Below are positions 55,898 to 64,000 of a stretch of DNA of 64,000 bases, piece after piece. The stretch comes from Streptomyces marinisediminis. Its GTDB lineage: Bacteria; Actinomycetota; Actinomycetes; Streptomycetales; Streptomycetaceae. Position 1 is the stretch's first letter. Every line of letters starts with the position of its first letter. The stretch covers positions 1 through 64,000 of the forward strand of contig NZ_JAPKFL010000009.1 in assembly GCF_026262575.1 (NCBI RefSeq), in the 5' to 3' direction. The notes beneath the pieces were generated by a model. It was not told where the DNA came from, did no database searches, and worked only from the letters and a program-made list of their open reading frames with translations. The position numbers were made by a program, and so were the translations under genes.

Positions 55898-56860
55898 CTA
55901 CGGGCGCGGCAGCGTGCAGCCCGGGGCGTGCAGGACCAGGGCGTTGCCCGTGGTCACACAGCGGGTCAGGAGGTAGGTCTGCTGGCCGTAGTTGGTGCCC
56001 TGGCGGACGCTGACCCGGCCGTCGGCCGCGACTTCGCAGGGATTGTGGACGGCGCACCGGCCGCCCCCGTCGTTCCCGGTGCTGTTGACGCCGACGACCT
56101 GACCGGTGGCCCGGTCGACCACCGGGGCGCCCGAGGTGCCGCCCACGGTGGCGCAGGAGCGGGTGTAGCGCAGGGAGTCGGTCATCGTCCACGGGCCTTC
56201 GCGCAGCACGGGGACGAAGCCGTCGATGGCGCACCGGTAGACGTGCTTCCAGTAGCCGGAGGGCACGTCGATGGCCGTGCCGGCGGACGGCCGGTCGGCG
56301 TCGAGGGTGCGGGGGTGGGCCTGCGGCCCGTACCGGCCGGTGATCTGGGCGTAGGTGTCGGTGAGCCGGTAGAGGGCGACGTCGGTGCCGGTGACGGTGG
56401 CGTAGGCCAGGTGCGCGGCGCGCAGGGTGCCCAGGGCGCGGCCTTCGACGTCGAGCAGGGTGAAGGCGCGCCGCGAGGGGGCGGCGGTGACGACCTCCCC
56501 CGGGCGCGGCACGCGGCTCTCCACGCAGTGGCCGTTGGTGAGCACCAGGGCGGTGTCGGCGGGGCGCGAGTGCGGCATCCGCACCAGCGCGCCGGAGCAG
56601 TTGCTCAGCGCCACCGTGCCCGCGAGGCCGCCGGCCGTGCGGGGCGGGGCGGGGGCCGGGGCGGTCGGGTGGGCGTAGCCGGGGGGCACGGGCCGGGCGA
56701 CGGCCGGGGCGGGGGCGAGCCCCAGGGCCGTCGCCGCGCAGAGCAGCAGGGCGGCGGCCCCGGAGCGCAGGGCGGCGCTCCTGGAGCGCAGGGCGGCGGC
56801 CCCGGAGCGCGGGGTGTGCGGCTGGACGGGGGCGGGGCGCTTCCGTGCGGGTCGGCTCAT
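55898..56860 (-). CDS. Secreted trypsin-like serine protease
   Basis: A 320-residue exported protein. A Tat/Sec-type basic N-terminus and hydrophobic core contain three RSGAAAL-like heptads, reflected in about 21-bp DNA repeats near 56755-56815. The catalytic triad is His in LTNGHCVE, Asp in TGTDVALYRL and Ser in GGTSGAPV. Several cysteine pairs are present. Function is extracellular proteolysis; substrate unknown. ATG 56860. Confidence 0.9.
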   Translation of the reverse strand: MSRPARKRPAPVQPHTPRSGAAALRSRSAALRSGAAALLLCAATALGLAPAPAVARPVPPGYAHPTAPAPAPPRTAGGLAGTVALSNCSGALVRMPHSRPADTALVLTNGHCVESRVPRPGEVVTAAPSRRAFTLLDVEGRALGTLRAAHLAYATVTGTDVALYRLTDTYAQITGRYGPQAHPRTLDADRPSAGTAIDVPSGYWKHVYRCAIDGFVPVLREGPWTMTDSLRYTRSCATVGGTSGAPVVDRATGQVVGVNSTGNDGGGRCAVHNPCEVAADGRVSVRQGTNYGQQTYLLTRCVTTGNALVLHAPGCTLPRP

Positions 56861-56968
56861 GGTCCCCTCCGGTCGCGGTGGTCGCTCCTTCGGTACGGGG
56901 AACTGGCGCGCCGCCCGCCGGTTACGGTTTCACCGCCCGCGCTACGCCGAACCGGTGACGGGCCCGCG

Positions 56969-57394
56969 TCAGTCGAGCACCGCGAGGGCGTCGATCTCCA
57001 CGAGCAGTCCGGCGGGCAGGCCGACGTAGACGGTGGTGCGGGCGGAGGGCACGGACACGCGGTCGGCGAGGTAGGCGTCGTAGAGCCGGTTGAACTCGGC
57101 GAAGTGGTCGGGGTCGGTGAGGTAGACGCGGACCATGACGACGTCCTCCCAGCGCGCGCCGCCCTCGGTGAGCACGGCCTCGACGTTGGCCAGGGTCTGG
57201 AGCGCCTGCTCGCGCAGGGTGGGCCCGGCGGGCGTGGGCGGCCGGCCGGACTCGGCGGGCAGGAAGCCGACCTGCCCGGCGACCTGGAGCACGGGCCCCT
57301 TGCGCACGCCGTGGCTGAACCGGGCGGGCGGCGCGGTGTGGGTGGCGGGGGTGAGGGCGGTCTTGGGGTGCCGCTCGGCGGGGCGCTGCGTCAT
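56969..57394 (-). CDS. RidA family protein
   Basis: A 141-residue enamine/imine deaminase-like protein from ATG 57394. The family signature regions LQVAGQVGFLP, QALQTLANVEAVLTEGGARWEDVVMVRVYLTD and RTTVYVGLPAGLLVEIDALAV are clear, including the Arg in VRVYLTD that binds the substrate carboxylate. It hydrolyses reactive 2-aminoacrylate-type intermediates from PLP enzymes. It is divergent from such a PLP enzyme gene. Confidence 0.93.
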   Translation of the reverse strand: MTQRPAERHPKTALTPATHTAPPARFSHGVRKGPVLQVAGQVGFLPAESGRPPTPAGPTLREQALQTLANVEAVLTEGGARWEDVVMVRVYLTDPDHFAEFNRLYDAYLADRVSVPSARTTVYVGLPAGLLVEIDALAVLD

Positions 57395-57470
57395 GTCCGT
57401 CCTTCGGTCGCGGTGGGGAGATGGTGGATAGTGCCCAGGGTCAGTGTTCCCGGGAGAGACGGACGCCACG

Positions 57471-58805
57471 ATGACCCAGCAGCCGGACACGCCACCTCGG
57501 CCGGACCCGCGGCCGCACGCCCTCGCGCCGCACGGGGTCGACGCGCTGGCCGCGGTGGCCCACGAGCGGGTGGACCACCGGTTCAAGGGGCTGCCGCCGG
57601 ACGCCGCGGGCCGCACGGTCGGCGAGCTGGCCGCGCAGCGGCGCGCGCTGTTCGACGGCGGCTTCACCACACCCGTGCTGGCCCTGTCCGCCGACGCCCT
57701 GGAGCACAACCTCGCGGCGCTGGAGCGCTACACGGGCCGGCACGGACTGGCCTTCGCCCCGCACGGGAAGACGTCGATGGCCCCCGCGCTCTTCGCCCGG
57801 CAGGTGGAGCGCGGGGCGTGGGGGATCACCGTGGCGACCGTCGCGCAGGCCCGGGTGTGCCAGGCGTTCGGCGTGCGCCGGGTGTTCCTGGCGAACGAGC
57901 TGGTGGACGCGGCGGCCCTGCGCTGGGTGGCCGGAGCGCTCGCGGCCGACCCCGGGTTCCGCCTCGTGTGCTACGCCGACTCCGAGCGCGGCGTGGCGCT
58001 GATGGACGCCGCGCTGGCCGGGGCGCCCCGCCCGGTGGAGGTGGTGGTGGAGCTGGGCGCCGGGGCCGGGTCGCGCACCGGCGCGCGGGACGCCGAGCGG
58101 TGCGTGGCGGTCGCCCGGGCGGTCGCGGCCTCGCCGGTGCTGCGGCTGGCCGGGGTGGCGGGGTACGAGGCGGACATGCCGGAGCCGTCGGCCGGCCGGG
58201 TGGCCGCGTGGACCCGGCGGCTGGCCGCGCTGGCCGTGGCGCTGGACGAGCGGGGGCTGTTCGACGGTCTCGACGAGGTGATCGTCAGCGCGGGCGGCAG
58301 CGCCTGGTTCGACGCGGTCACCGGCGTCCTGGAGGAGTTCGGGCAGCCGCTGTCGGTGCCGGTGCTGAAGCTGCTGCGCTCGGGCGCCTACGTCTCGCAC
58401 GACGACGTGCAGTACGCGCGGCTGACGCCGTTCAACCGGGTGCCGCACGAGGGTGGGCTGCGCGCGGCGTTCACCCTGTGGGCGCAGGTGGTCTCCCGCC
58501 CGGAGCGGGGGCAGGCGTTCGTCAACGCGGGCAAGCGGGACGCGCCGCAGGACCTGCACCTGCCGGTGCCGAAGCTGGTCCGCTCCCTGGACACCGGCGC
58601 GGTGCGCCCGGCCGCCGGGCTCGCGGTCACGCGCCTGTCCGACCAGCACGCCTGGCTCGACGTCGCCGAGGGCACCGAGCTGGCCGTCGGGGACTGGGTG
58701 GGCCTGGGGCTGTCCCACCCGTGCACGGTCTTCGACCGCTGGCAGCTCATCCCGCTCGTCGCGGCCGACGGCACGGTGGTGGACTACGTCCGCACGTTCT
58801 TCTGA
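57471..58805 (+). CDS. PLP-dependent amino acid deaminase / D-threonine aldolase type
   Basis: A 444-residue fold-type III enzyme from ATG 57471. The PLP-binding Lys100 is in FAPHGKTSMAP. The central barrel includes VEVVVELGAGAGSRTGARD and VSAGGSAWFD. The C-terminal beta domain has GLGLSHPCTVFDRW, where His and Cys match the zinc site of D-serine dehydratases. It likely deaminates or cleaves a D-amino acid, giving imine products that the divergent RidA would clear. Confidence 0.88.
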   Translation: MTQQPDTPPRPDPRPHALAPHGVDALAAVAHERVDHRFKGLPPDAAGRTVGELAAQRRALFDGGFTTPVLALSADALEHNLAALERYTGRHGLAFAPHGKTSMAPALFARQVERGAWGITVATVAQARVCQAFGVRRVFLANELVDAAALRWVAGALAADPGFRLVCYADSERGVALMDAALAGAPRPVEVVVELGAGAGSRTGARDAERCVAVARAVAASPVLRLAGVAGYEADMPEPSAGRVAAWTRRLAALAVALDERGLFDGLDEVIVSAGGSAWFDAVTGVLEEFGQPLSVPVLKLLRSGAYVSHDDVQYARLTPFNRVPHEGGLRAAFTLWAQVVSRPERGQAFVNAGKRDAPQDLHLPVPKLVRSLDTGAVRPAAGLAVTRLSDQHAWLDVAEGTELAVGDWVGLGLSHPCTVFDRWQLIPLVAADGTVVDYVRTFF

Positions 58806-58821
58806 CGCCGCCCCGCGCCCC

Positions 58822-59658
58822 TCACGCGTGCTGGTAGGCCACCAGCGAGATCGCCACGTAGTGGGCGGCGAAGGCGGCGAGGGTGAGGGAGTGGAAGACC
58901 TCGTGGAAGCCGAACCAGCGCGGCGAGGGGTTGGGCCGCTTGATGCCGTACACGATCCCGCCCACGCTGTAGAGGAGGCCGCCGACGACGACGCAGACGA
59001 GCACGGCGAGGCCCCCCGTGCGCAGGAAGTCGGGGAGGAAGAAGACGGCGGCCCAGCCCATGGCGATGTAGCACGGCGTGTAGAGCCAGCGCGGCGCGCC
59101 GACCCACAGCACGCGGAACGCTATGCCCAGCGCGGCGGCGCCCCACACGCCCCACAGCAGCAGGTCGCCGCGGTGCCCGTCGAGCAGCAGGATCGTCAGC
59201 GGCGTGTAGGTGCCGGCGATGATCAGGAAGATGTTGGCGTGGTCCAGGCGGCGCAGCACGGCGCCGACGCGCGGGCTCCAGTTGCCCCGGTGGTACAGGG
59301 CGCTGACGCCGAACAGCAGGCAGGCCGTCAGGGTGTAGACGGCGCAGGCCACGCGGCCGCGGGTGGAGTCGGCCAGGGCGGTGAGGAAGATCCCGGAGGC
59401 GAGCACGGCGGGGAACATGCCGGCGTGCAGCCAGCCGCGCAGCCGGGGTTTGAGCGGCGGCGCGGCGGGGAGCGACGCGGTTCCGGGGCCGAGGTCGGCG
59501 GGCGGCCCGGCCGGGGGCGGGCCCGCGGCGGCGGTCCCACGCGCGGCGGACGAAGACCCCGGCCCGGGGGCGGAGGGGGCCCCTGGCGCGGAACCGGCTG
59601 CGGGGCCGGAGTCGGGACCGGGTGCGGAACCGGGGTCGGGCGGCGCGGCAGCAGTCAT
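58822..59658 (-). CDS. Hemolysin III / PAQR family membrane protein
   Basis: A 278-residue protein from ATG 59658. An unusually long Pro/Gly/Ala-rich N-terminus (1-75) precedes seven membrane segments. Family residues are visible: SALYHRGNWSP, RRLDHANIFLIIAGTYTP, the GIVYGIKRPNPSPRWFGFHEVFHSL block and AAHYVAISLV, the last two carrying the histidines of the metal site. Role uncertain, likely membrane lipid or stress related. A perfect inverted repeat lies just upstream. Confidence 0.92.
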   Translation of the reverse strand: MTAAAPPDPGSAPGPDSGPAAGSAPGAPSAPGPGSSSAARGTAAAGPPPAGPPADLGPGTASLPAAPPLKPRLRGWLHAGMFPAVLASGIFLTALADSTRGRVACAVYTLTACLLFGVSALYHRGNWSPRVGAVLRRLDHANIFLIIAGTYTPLTILLLDGHRGDLLLWGVWGAAALGIAFRVLWVGAPRWLYTPCYIAMGWAAVFFLPDFLRTGGLAVLVCVVVGGLLYSVGGIVYGIKRPNPSPRWFGFHEVFHSLTLAAFAAHYVAISLVAYQHA

Positions 59659-59670
59659 GCGGCTCAGCGT

Positions 59671-59688
59671 ACCTACGGCCCCGTAGGT
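59671..59688. promoter_or_regulatory. Inverted repeat upstream of the hemolysin III gene
   Basis: ACCTACGG (59671-59678) and CCGTAGGT (59681-59688) form a perfect 8-bp inverted repeat with a 2-base spacer, 12-30 bases before the start. The form suits a TetR-type dimer. Confidence 0.7.
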
Positions 59689-59875
59689 GACGGAGTGGGG
59701 TTTACCACCCGGCTTCGCGGTGTACTCCGTGCTACTTGCGGAGTGGTGATGCTCACCTGTGGGCACCCTGGACACATACGAGCAATGAGGCCATGATCAG
59801 ATGAGCGTGGTCGACACCGGATGAGCATCGCCGCAGCGTCCGGGTCGCAGCCCCCACGGGGCCGAAGCACAACAA

Positions 59876-59903
59876 CCCGCCCGCCGAGCGATCGGCGGGC
59901 GGG
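59876..59903 (+). promoter_or_regulatory. Leader hairpin of pckG
   Basis: CCCGCCCGCCGA (59876-59887) pairs perfectly over 12 bp with 59892-59903, with a GCGA tetraloop, ending 34 bases before the pckG start. It is either an attenuator or a stability element in the mRNA leader. Confidence 0.65.
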
Positions 59904-59937
59904 CACACAACCCTCATCCCACACCTCTGGAGCGATT

Positions 59938-61764
59938 GTGGCGCGCAGTACTGCGGCTCCCACCCAAGCCCCCACCCAGCACCGAGAACTCATCGCCTGG
60001 GTCGACGACATCGCCGCCCTCACCCAGCCCGACCGCGTCGTGTGGTGCGACGGGTCCGAGGCCGAGTACGAGCGCCTGTGCGGGGAGCTCGTCGAGAAGG
60101 GCACCTTCACGCGGCTCGACCCGGTCAAGCGCCCCAACTCCTACTACGCCGCCTCCGACCCGCGCGACGTGGCCCGCGTGGAGTCGCGCACCTTCATCTG
60201 CTCCACGAAGGAGGAGGACGCGGGCCCGACGAACAACTGGAAGCCGCCGGCCGAGATGCGCAAGATCTTCGCCGGCGAACAGGGCGTCTTCCGCGGCTCG
60301 ATGCGCGGCCGCACGATGTACGTCGTCCCGTTCTGCATGGGCCCGCTGGGCTCGCCGCTGTCCGCGCTGGGCGTGGAGATCACCGACTCCGCCTACGTCG
60401 CCGTCTCCATGCGCACCATGACGCGCATGGGCCGGCCGGTGCTGGACGAGCTGGGCAGCGACGGCTTCTTCGTCAAGGCCGTGCACACCCTGGGCGCCCC
60501 GCTCGCCCCGGGCGAGGAGGACGTGCCGTGGCCGTGCAACGACGAGAAGTGGATCTCCCACTTCCCCGAGGACCGCGAGATCTGGTCCTTCGGCTCCGGC
60601 TACGGCGGCAACGCGCTGCTGGGCAAGAAGTGCTACGCCCTGCGCATCGCCTCCGTCATGGCCCGTGACGAGGGCTGGCTGGCCGAGCACATGCTCGTGC
60701 TCAAGCTGACGCCGCCCACGGGCGAGCCGAAGTACATCGCCGCCGCCTTCCCCTCCGCCTGCGGCAAGACGAACCTGGCGATGCTGGAGCCGACCATCCC
60801 GGGCTGGACGGTCGAGACCATCGGCGACGACATCGCCTGGATGCGCTTCGGCGAGGACGGCCGCCTGTACGCCATCAACCCCGAGGCCGGCTTCTTCGGC
60901 GTCGCCCCCGGCACCGGCGAGGACACCAACGCCAACGCCATGAAGACCCTGTGGGGCAACACGGTCTTCACCAACGTGGCCCTCACCGACGACGGCGACG
61001 TGTGGTGGGAGGGCATGACCGACGAGCCGCCCGCCCACCTCACGGACTGGAAGGGCAACGACTGGACGCCCGACTCCGGCGTCCCGGCCGCCCACCCCAA
61101 CGCGCGCTTCGCCGTCCCGGCCGCGCAGTGCCCGACCATCGCCCCGGAGTGGGAGGACCCCAGGGGCGTGCCGATCTCCGCGATCCTCTTCGGCGGGCGC
61201 CGCGCCTCGGCCGTGCCGCTGGTGACCGAGTCCCGCGACTGGCAGCACGGGGTCTTCCTCGGCGCCAACGTGGCCTCCGAGAAGACGGCGGCGGCCGAGG
61301 GCTCGGTCGGTGAGCTGCGGCGCGACCCGTTCGCGATGCTGCCCTTCTGCGGCTACAACATGGGCGACTACATGGCCCACTGGATCAAGGTCGGCCAGCA
61401 GGCCCCGGACCAGGAGAAGCTGCCGAGGATCTACTACGTGAACTGGTTCCGCAAGGACGAGGCGGGCCGGTTCGTGTGGCCCGGCTTCGGCGAGAACAGC
61501 CGCGTGCTGAAGTGGATCGTGGGCCGGCTGAACGGCGAGGCCGAGGGCGTGGAGACCCCCATCGGCACCGTCCCGGCCAAGGGCGCGCTGGACACGGCGG
61601 GCCTGGACCTGTCCGACACCGACCTGGAGTTCCTCCTGACGGTGGACAAGGACGTCTGGCGCGAGGAGGCCGCCCTCGTGCCCGAGCACCTGAACACCTT
61701 CGGCGACCACACGCCCAAGGAGCTGTGGGACGAGTACCGCGCGCTCGTCGCCCGCCTGGGCTGA
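59938..61764 (+). CDS. pckG: Phosphoenolpyruvate carboxykinase (GTP)
   Basis: A 608-residue cytoplasmic enzyme from GTG 59938 (CTGGAG upstream), the normal length for GTP-type PEPCK. The kinase loop [14 protein letters not shown] starts near residue 270. Active-site blocks [51 protein letters not shown] and the [16 protein letters not shown] segment are all present. It converts oxaloacetate to PEP, the entry to gluconeogenesis, upstream of GlpX. Confidence 0.97.
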   Translation: MARSTAAPTQAPTQHRELIAWVDDIAALTQPDRVVWCDGSEAEYERLCGELVEKGTFTRLDPVKRPNSYYAASDPRDVARVESRTFICSTKEEDAGPTNNWKPPAEMRKIFAGEQGVFRGSMRGRTMYVVPFCMGPLGSPLSALGVEITDSAYVAVSMRTMTRMGRPVLDELGSDGFFVKAVHTLGAPLAPGEEDVPWPCNDEKWISHFPEDREIWSFGSGYGGNALLGKKCYALRIASVMARDEGWLAEHMLVLKLTPPTGEPKYIAAAFPSACGKTNLAMLEPTIPGWTVETIGDDIAWMRFGEDGRLYAINPEAGFFGVAPGTGEDTNANAMKTLWGNTVFTNVALTDDGDVWWEGMTDEPPAHLTDWKGNDWTPDSGVPAAHPNARFAVPAAQCPTIAPEWEDPRGVPISAILFGGRRASAVPLVTESRDWQHGVFLGANVASEKTAAAEGSVGELRRDPFAMLPFCGYNMGDYMAHWIKVGQQAPDQEKLPRIYYVNWFRKDEAGRFVWPGFGENSRVLKWIVGRLNGEAEGVETPIGTVPAKGALDTAGLDLSDTDLEFLLTVDKDVWREEAALVPEHLNTFGDHTPKELWDEYRALVARLG

Positions 61765-61773
61765 GGAGGCGCG

Positions 61774-61822
61774 GGCCGGGGGGCCGGACGCGTGCGGGCG
61801 TGCGGGCGCCCGGCCCCCGGCC
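61774..61822 (+). terminator. pckG terminator
   Basis: GGCCGGGGGGCCGG (61774-61787) pairs with CCGGCCCCCGGCC (61810-61822) with one bulged base, directly after the stop. Confidence 0.65.
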
Positions 61823-61873
61823 CCGCCGACCACCGGCCACCGGCCCGGCTCCGTGCTCCGACGCGAAGCCGGG

Positions 61874-62299
61874 TCACGCCGCCGAGGGGCTGACGCGGTC
61901 GTGCAGCGCGGCGGCGTGCGCCTCCAGCCGGGCGGCGGCCAGCGCCTCGCCCTGGGCGTCCCCCCGGGCCGTGGCGACCACCAGCGCGTTCCCGGCCAGC
62001 GTGTGCGCCCGCCGGTGCAGCCCCTCCACCCGGTCGGCGCTGGCCTCCGGCGCGCTCGGCTCGGCCCGCAGCGGGGCGCCCCCGCGCAGCCGCGCCACCT
62101 GGTCGGCCAGCTCGTGCGCGGCCGCGTCCAGCTCCGTGCGCGGGGTGAGCACGCGCAGTTCGTCGGTGACGGTCAGCAGCGCGGTGAGGTGTCCGGCGAG
62201 CCGGATGTCCAGTTCCTCCTCGCGGGAGCGGTGCGGGCTGCGATCGGTGCGGTCCTCCGCCAGGGAGTGGACCGACTTGCCGCGGATCGGTTCGTACAT
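61874..62299 (-). CDS. Hypothetical helical protein behind a Fur-type site
   Basis: A 141-residue, Ala/Glu/Arg-rich, all-helical cytoplasmic protein from ATG with AGGAGG six bases upstream. Helices read LAGHLTALLTVTDELRVL and DRVEGLHRRAHTLAGNALVVA, interrupted by Pro-rich turns. There is no signal peptide and I do not recognise the family. A 7-1-7 Fur-like inverted repeat lies 38 bases upstream, suggesting iron, metal or peroxide control. Confidence 0.78.
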   Translation of the reverse strand: MYEPIRGKSVHSLAEDRTDRSPHRSREEELDIRLAGHLTALLTVTDELRVLTPRTELDAAAHELADQVARLRGGAPLRAEPSAPEASADRVEGLHRRAHTLAGNALVVATARGDAQGEALAAARLEAHAAALHDRVSPSAA

Positions 62300-62336
62300 G
62301 GATGGCCTCCTGGCGTCTACAGAAGACCATCCTAAC

Positions 62337-62351
62337 TTGGACTCTGTCTAA
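62337..62351. promoter_or_regulatory. Fur/PerR-like 7-1-7 operator
   Basis: TTGGACTCTGTCTAA is a 15-mer with two 7-base half sites around one centre base; five of seven positions are symmetric. It sits in an AT-rich island (62330-62360), with AACTT and AAGTT extending the symmetry. Confidence 0.6.
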
Positions 62352-62380
62352 AGTTGTAGTCGATGCAGCATGCATCCGGT

Positions 62381-63592
62381 TCAGGGCTGGGTGTAGCCGT
62401 CCAGGAAGGTGCCGATGCGCTGGACGGCGTCCGCGAGCTGCCGCGCCGGGGGCAGCGTGACGATCCGGAAGTGGTCCGGCTCCGGCCAGTTGAAGCCCGT
62501 GCCGTGCACGATCATGATCTTCTCGGCCCGCAGCAGGTCGAGCACCATCTGCCGGTCGTCCTTGATCTTGTACACGTTCGGGTCCAGCCGGGGGAACGCG
62601 TACAGCGCGCCCCTGGGCTTCACGCACGTCACGCCCGGGATCTGGGTGAGCAGGTCGTAGGCCACGTCGCGCTGCTCGCGCAGCCGCCCGCCCGGCAGCA
62701 CCAGGTCCTTGATCGACTGCCGCCCGCCCAGCGCCGTGGCCACCGCGTGCTGCGCCGGCATGTTGGCGCACAGCCGCATGTTGGCCAGGACCGTCAGGCC
62801 CTCGATGTAGTTCTGCGCGTGCGCCTTCGGGCCGCACACCGCGAGCCAGCCGCTGCGGTAGCCGGCCACCCGGTAGGCCTTGGACAGCCCGTTGAAGGTG
62901 AGGGTGAGCAGGTCCGGGGCGACGGCGGCGGTGGGGTGGTGCACGGCGCCGTCGTAGAGGATCTTGTCGTAGATCTCGTCCGAGCAGACCACCAGCCGGT
63001 GCCGGCGCGCGATCTCGGTCAGGGCGCGCACCATCTCCTCGTCGTAGACGGCGCCCGTCGGGTTGTTCGGGTTGATGATCACCAGGGCCTTGGTGCGGTC
63101 GGTGATCTTGCGCTCGATGTCCGCGAGGTCCGGCATCCAGTCGGCCTGCTCGTCGCACCGGTAGTGCACGGCCGTGCCGCCGGACAGCGAGACGGATGCC
63201 GTCCACAGCGGGTAGTCCGGCGCCGGGACGAGCACCTCGTCACCGTCGTCCAGCAGCGCCTGCATAGCCATCTGGATCAGCTCGGAGACGCCGTTGCCGA
63301 GGTAGACGTCCTCCACGGAGAGCTGGATGCCCTTGGTCTGGTAGTGCTGCATGACCGCGCGGCGGGCCGCCAGCAGCCCCTTCGCGTCGCCGTAGCCGTG
63401 CGCGCTGCCGACGTTGCGGAGCATGTCCTCCAGGATCTCCGGGGGGCACTCGAAGCCGAACACCGCCGGGTTGCCCGTGTTCAGCTTGAGGATGCGGTGA
63501 CCTGCCGCCTCCAGCCGCGTCGCCTCCTCAAGCACCGGACCCCGGATCTCGTAGCAGACGTTGGCGAGCTTCGTGGACTGGATCACCTGCAT
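62381..63592 (-). CDS. Alanine-type PLP aminotransferase (class I/II)
   Basis: A 403-residue enzyme from ATG 63592. It begins MQVIQSTKLANVCYEIRGPV, as in the AlaA-like transaminases. The cofactor-binding residues are in NPNNPTGAVY (174-183), SDEIYDKILYDG and GLSKAYRVAGYRSGW with PLP Lys238. It most likely transfers amino groups between alanine and 2-oxoglutarate. The Fur-like site lies beyond its stop and belongs to the next gene. Confidence 0.93.
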   Translation of the reverse strand: MQVIQSTKLANVCYEIRGPVLEEATRLEAAGHRILKLNTGNPAVFGFECPPEILEDMLRNVGSAHGYGDAKGLLAARRAVMQHYQTKGIQLSVEDVYLGNGVSELIQMAMQALLDDGDEVLVPAPDYPLWTASVSLSGGTAVHYRCDEQADWMPDLADIERKITDRTKALVIINPNNPTGAVYDEEMVRALTEIARRHRLVVCSDEIYDKILYDGAVHHPTAAVAPDLLTLTFNGLSKAYRVAGYRSGWLAVCGPKAHAQNYIEGLTVLANMRLCANMPAQHAVATALGGRQSIKDLVLPGGRLREQRDVAYDLLTQIPGVTCVKPRGALYAFPRLDPNVYKIKDDRQMVLDLLRAEKIMIVHGTGFNWPEPDHFRIVTLPPARQLADAVQRIGTFLDGYTQP

Positions 63593-63769
63593 GCCCGCCA
63601 CCCTACGACCGGCGCCGTCCGGCCGCCCTGTGGTTTTCACCACGGCCCGCGCCCGGACGGTCCGCCACCCGGCGCGCCCGTCCGGCCCGCGCCGCCGGGG
63701 AACGCCGGAACCGGCCGGATCGTGCCAGGTCACGCCCGGGTCGCGCCCCTCGCGCGGGCTGACGCCCGG

Positions 63770-64000
63770 TCAGGCGCGGAGCTGGGCCGCGAGCGTCTTC
63801 ACGTCGGCCGTGGGGGCCGTACAGGTGAAGTGGCGGCACACGTACGCCGCCGCGCGCCCGTCCAGCAGCCCGCGCCCGGCCAGCAGCGCGGGCTCCTCCG
63901 CACCGGGCCGGCCCACCGCCACCGCCGCGCCGGGCGCGGCGGCCAGCAGCGCCGTGCGGTGCAGCTCGGCGGTCTCCGCGTCCCCCTCGGCGCCGACGAC
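63770..64000 (-). CDS. C-terminal end of a YyaL-like thioredoxin-domain protein (partial)
   Basis: The last 76 residues of a gene running off the window. The segment AAAYVCRHFTCTAPTADVKTLAAQL matches the conserved C-terminus of the DUF255/YyaL family, which combines a thioredoxin-like domain with a glucosidase-like alpha/alpha barrel. The two cysteines C-x4-C are conserved in that tail. The N-terminal domains lie outside, so activity cannot be judged. Confidence 0.8.
   Translation of the reverse strand, partial: VVGAEGDAETAELHRTALLAAAPGAAVAVGRPGAEEPALLAGRGLLDGRAAAYVCRHFTCTAPTADVKTLAAQLRA

Overview
The window is high-GC, gene-dense actinomycete chromosome, almost certainly Streptomyces. Supporting signs are GTG starts with GGAGG-type ribosome sites, GTGA/ATGA stop-start overlaps, a WhiB-like regulator, a SpoIIE-GAF-HATPase phosphatase, an ahpC-ahpD pair divergent from oxyR, and a gene order (ychF, ispH, xseAB, glpX, wbl, fumarases, ahpDC/oxyR) that from memory resembles the S. 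coelicolor core around SCO5030-5060.

Region 1 (1 to about 3.55 kb) looks like the end of an integrated or accessory element. It holds two overlapping small unknown ORFs, an unknown protein with a Cys-rich tail, a SAM methyltransferase, a structured non-coding stretch with a degenerate ORF, a VapBC-like toxin-antitoxin pair, and a cluster of five ATCCCAGCAC repeats close to the ychF terminator.

Region 2 (3.6-22.2 kb) is core metabolism and stress response: YchF, a DUF6542 membrane protein, IspH, exonuclease VII (XseA/XseB), a nitroreductase, a DUF4245 protein, GlpX fructose bisphosphatase, a Wbl regulator, a DUF1707 protein, class I and class II fumarases side by side, a DUF402 phosphohydrolase-like protein, a SpoIIE phosphatase, and AhpD/AhpC divergent from OxyR. 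Several intergenic gaps carry tandem repeats (6 x 22 bp, 7 x 10 bp, 3 x 18 bp).

Region 3 (22.2-42.6 kb) is membrane and envelope functions. An SPFH protein is coupled to a ribbon-helix-helix protein behind a perfect 24-bp palindrome. A PadR-ABC exporter operon has a perfect inverted-repeat operator. Then come an excalibur lipid- or wall-associated protein, a membrane alpha/beta hydrolase, an AI-2E family permease, a secreted SLT transglycosylase, PhoH, a cis-prenyltransferase, an aldo-keto reductase, a prepilin peptidase, DUF192, GNAT, OsmC, an SDR, and a SAP-like basic protein. A 164-bp MITE-like element with 26-bp inverted repeats abuts the phoH stop codon.

Region 4 (42.9-54.2 kb) is dominated by a Tad/Flp pilus locus on the minus strand. 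In transcription order it reads: unknown zinc-ribbon protein, SAF/CpaB, TadZ, TadE, a second TadE-like, TadA, TadB, TadC, Flp pilin, a TadG-like protein that appears to start at CTG, a lipoprotein, and an OmpA-domain protein. The prepilin peptidase at 37.9 kb probably matures these pilins.

Region 5 (54.4-64 kb) holds an Nramp homologue with non-canonical metal-site motifs, a secreted serine protease, RidA divergent from a PLP amino acid deaminase, a hemolysin III protein, GTP-dependent PEP carboxykinase, an unknown protein behind a Fur-type 7-1-7 site, an alanine-type aminotransferase, and the 3' end of a YyaL-like gene. I found no tRNA, rRNA or CRISPR array.
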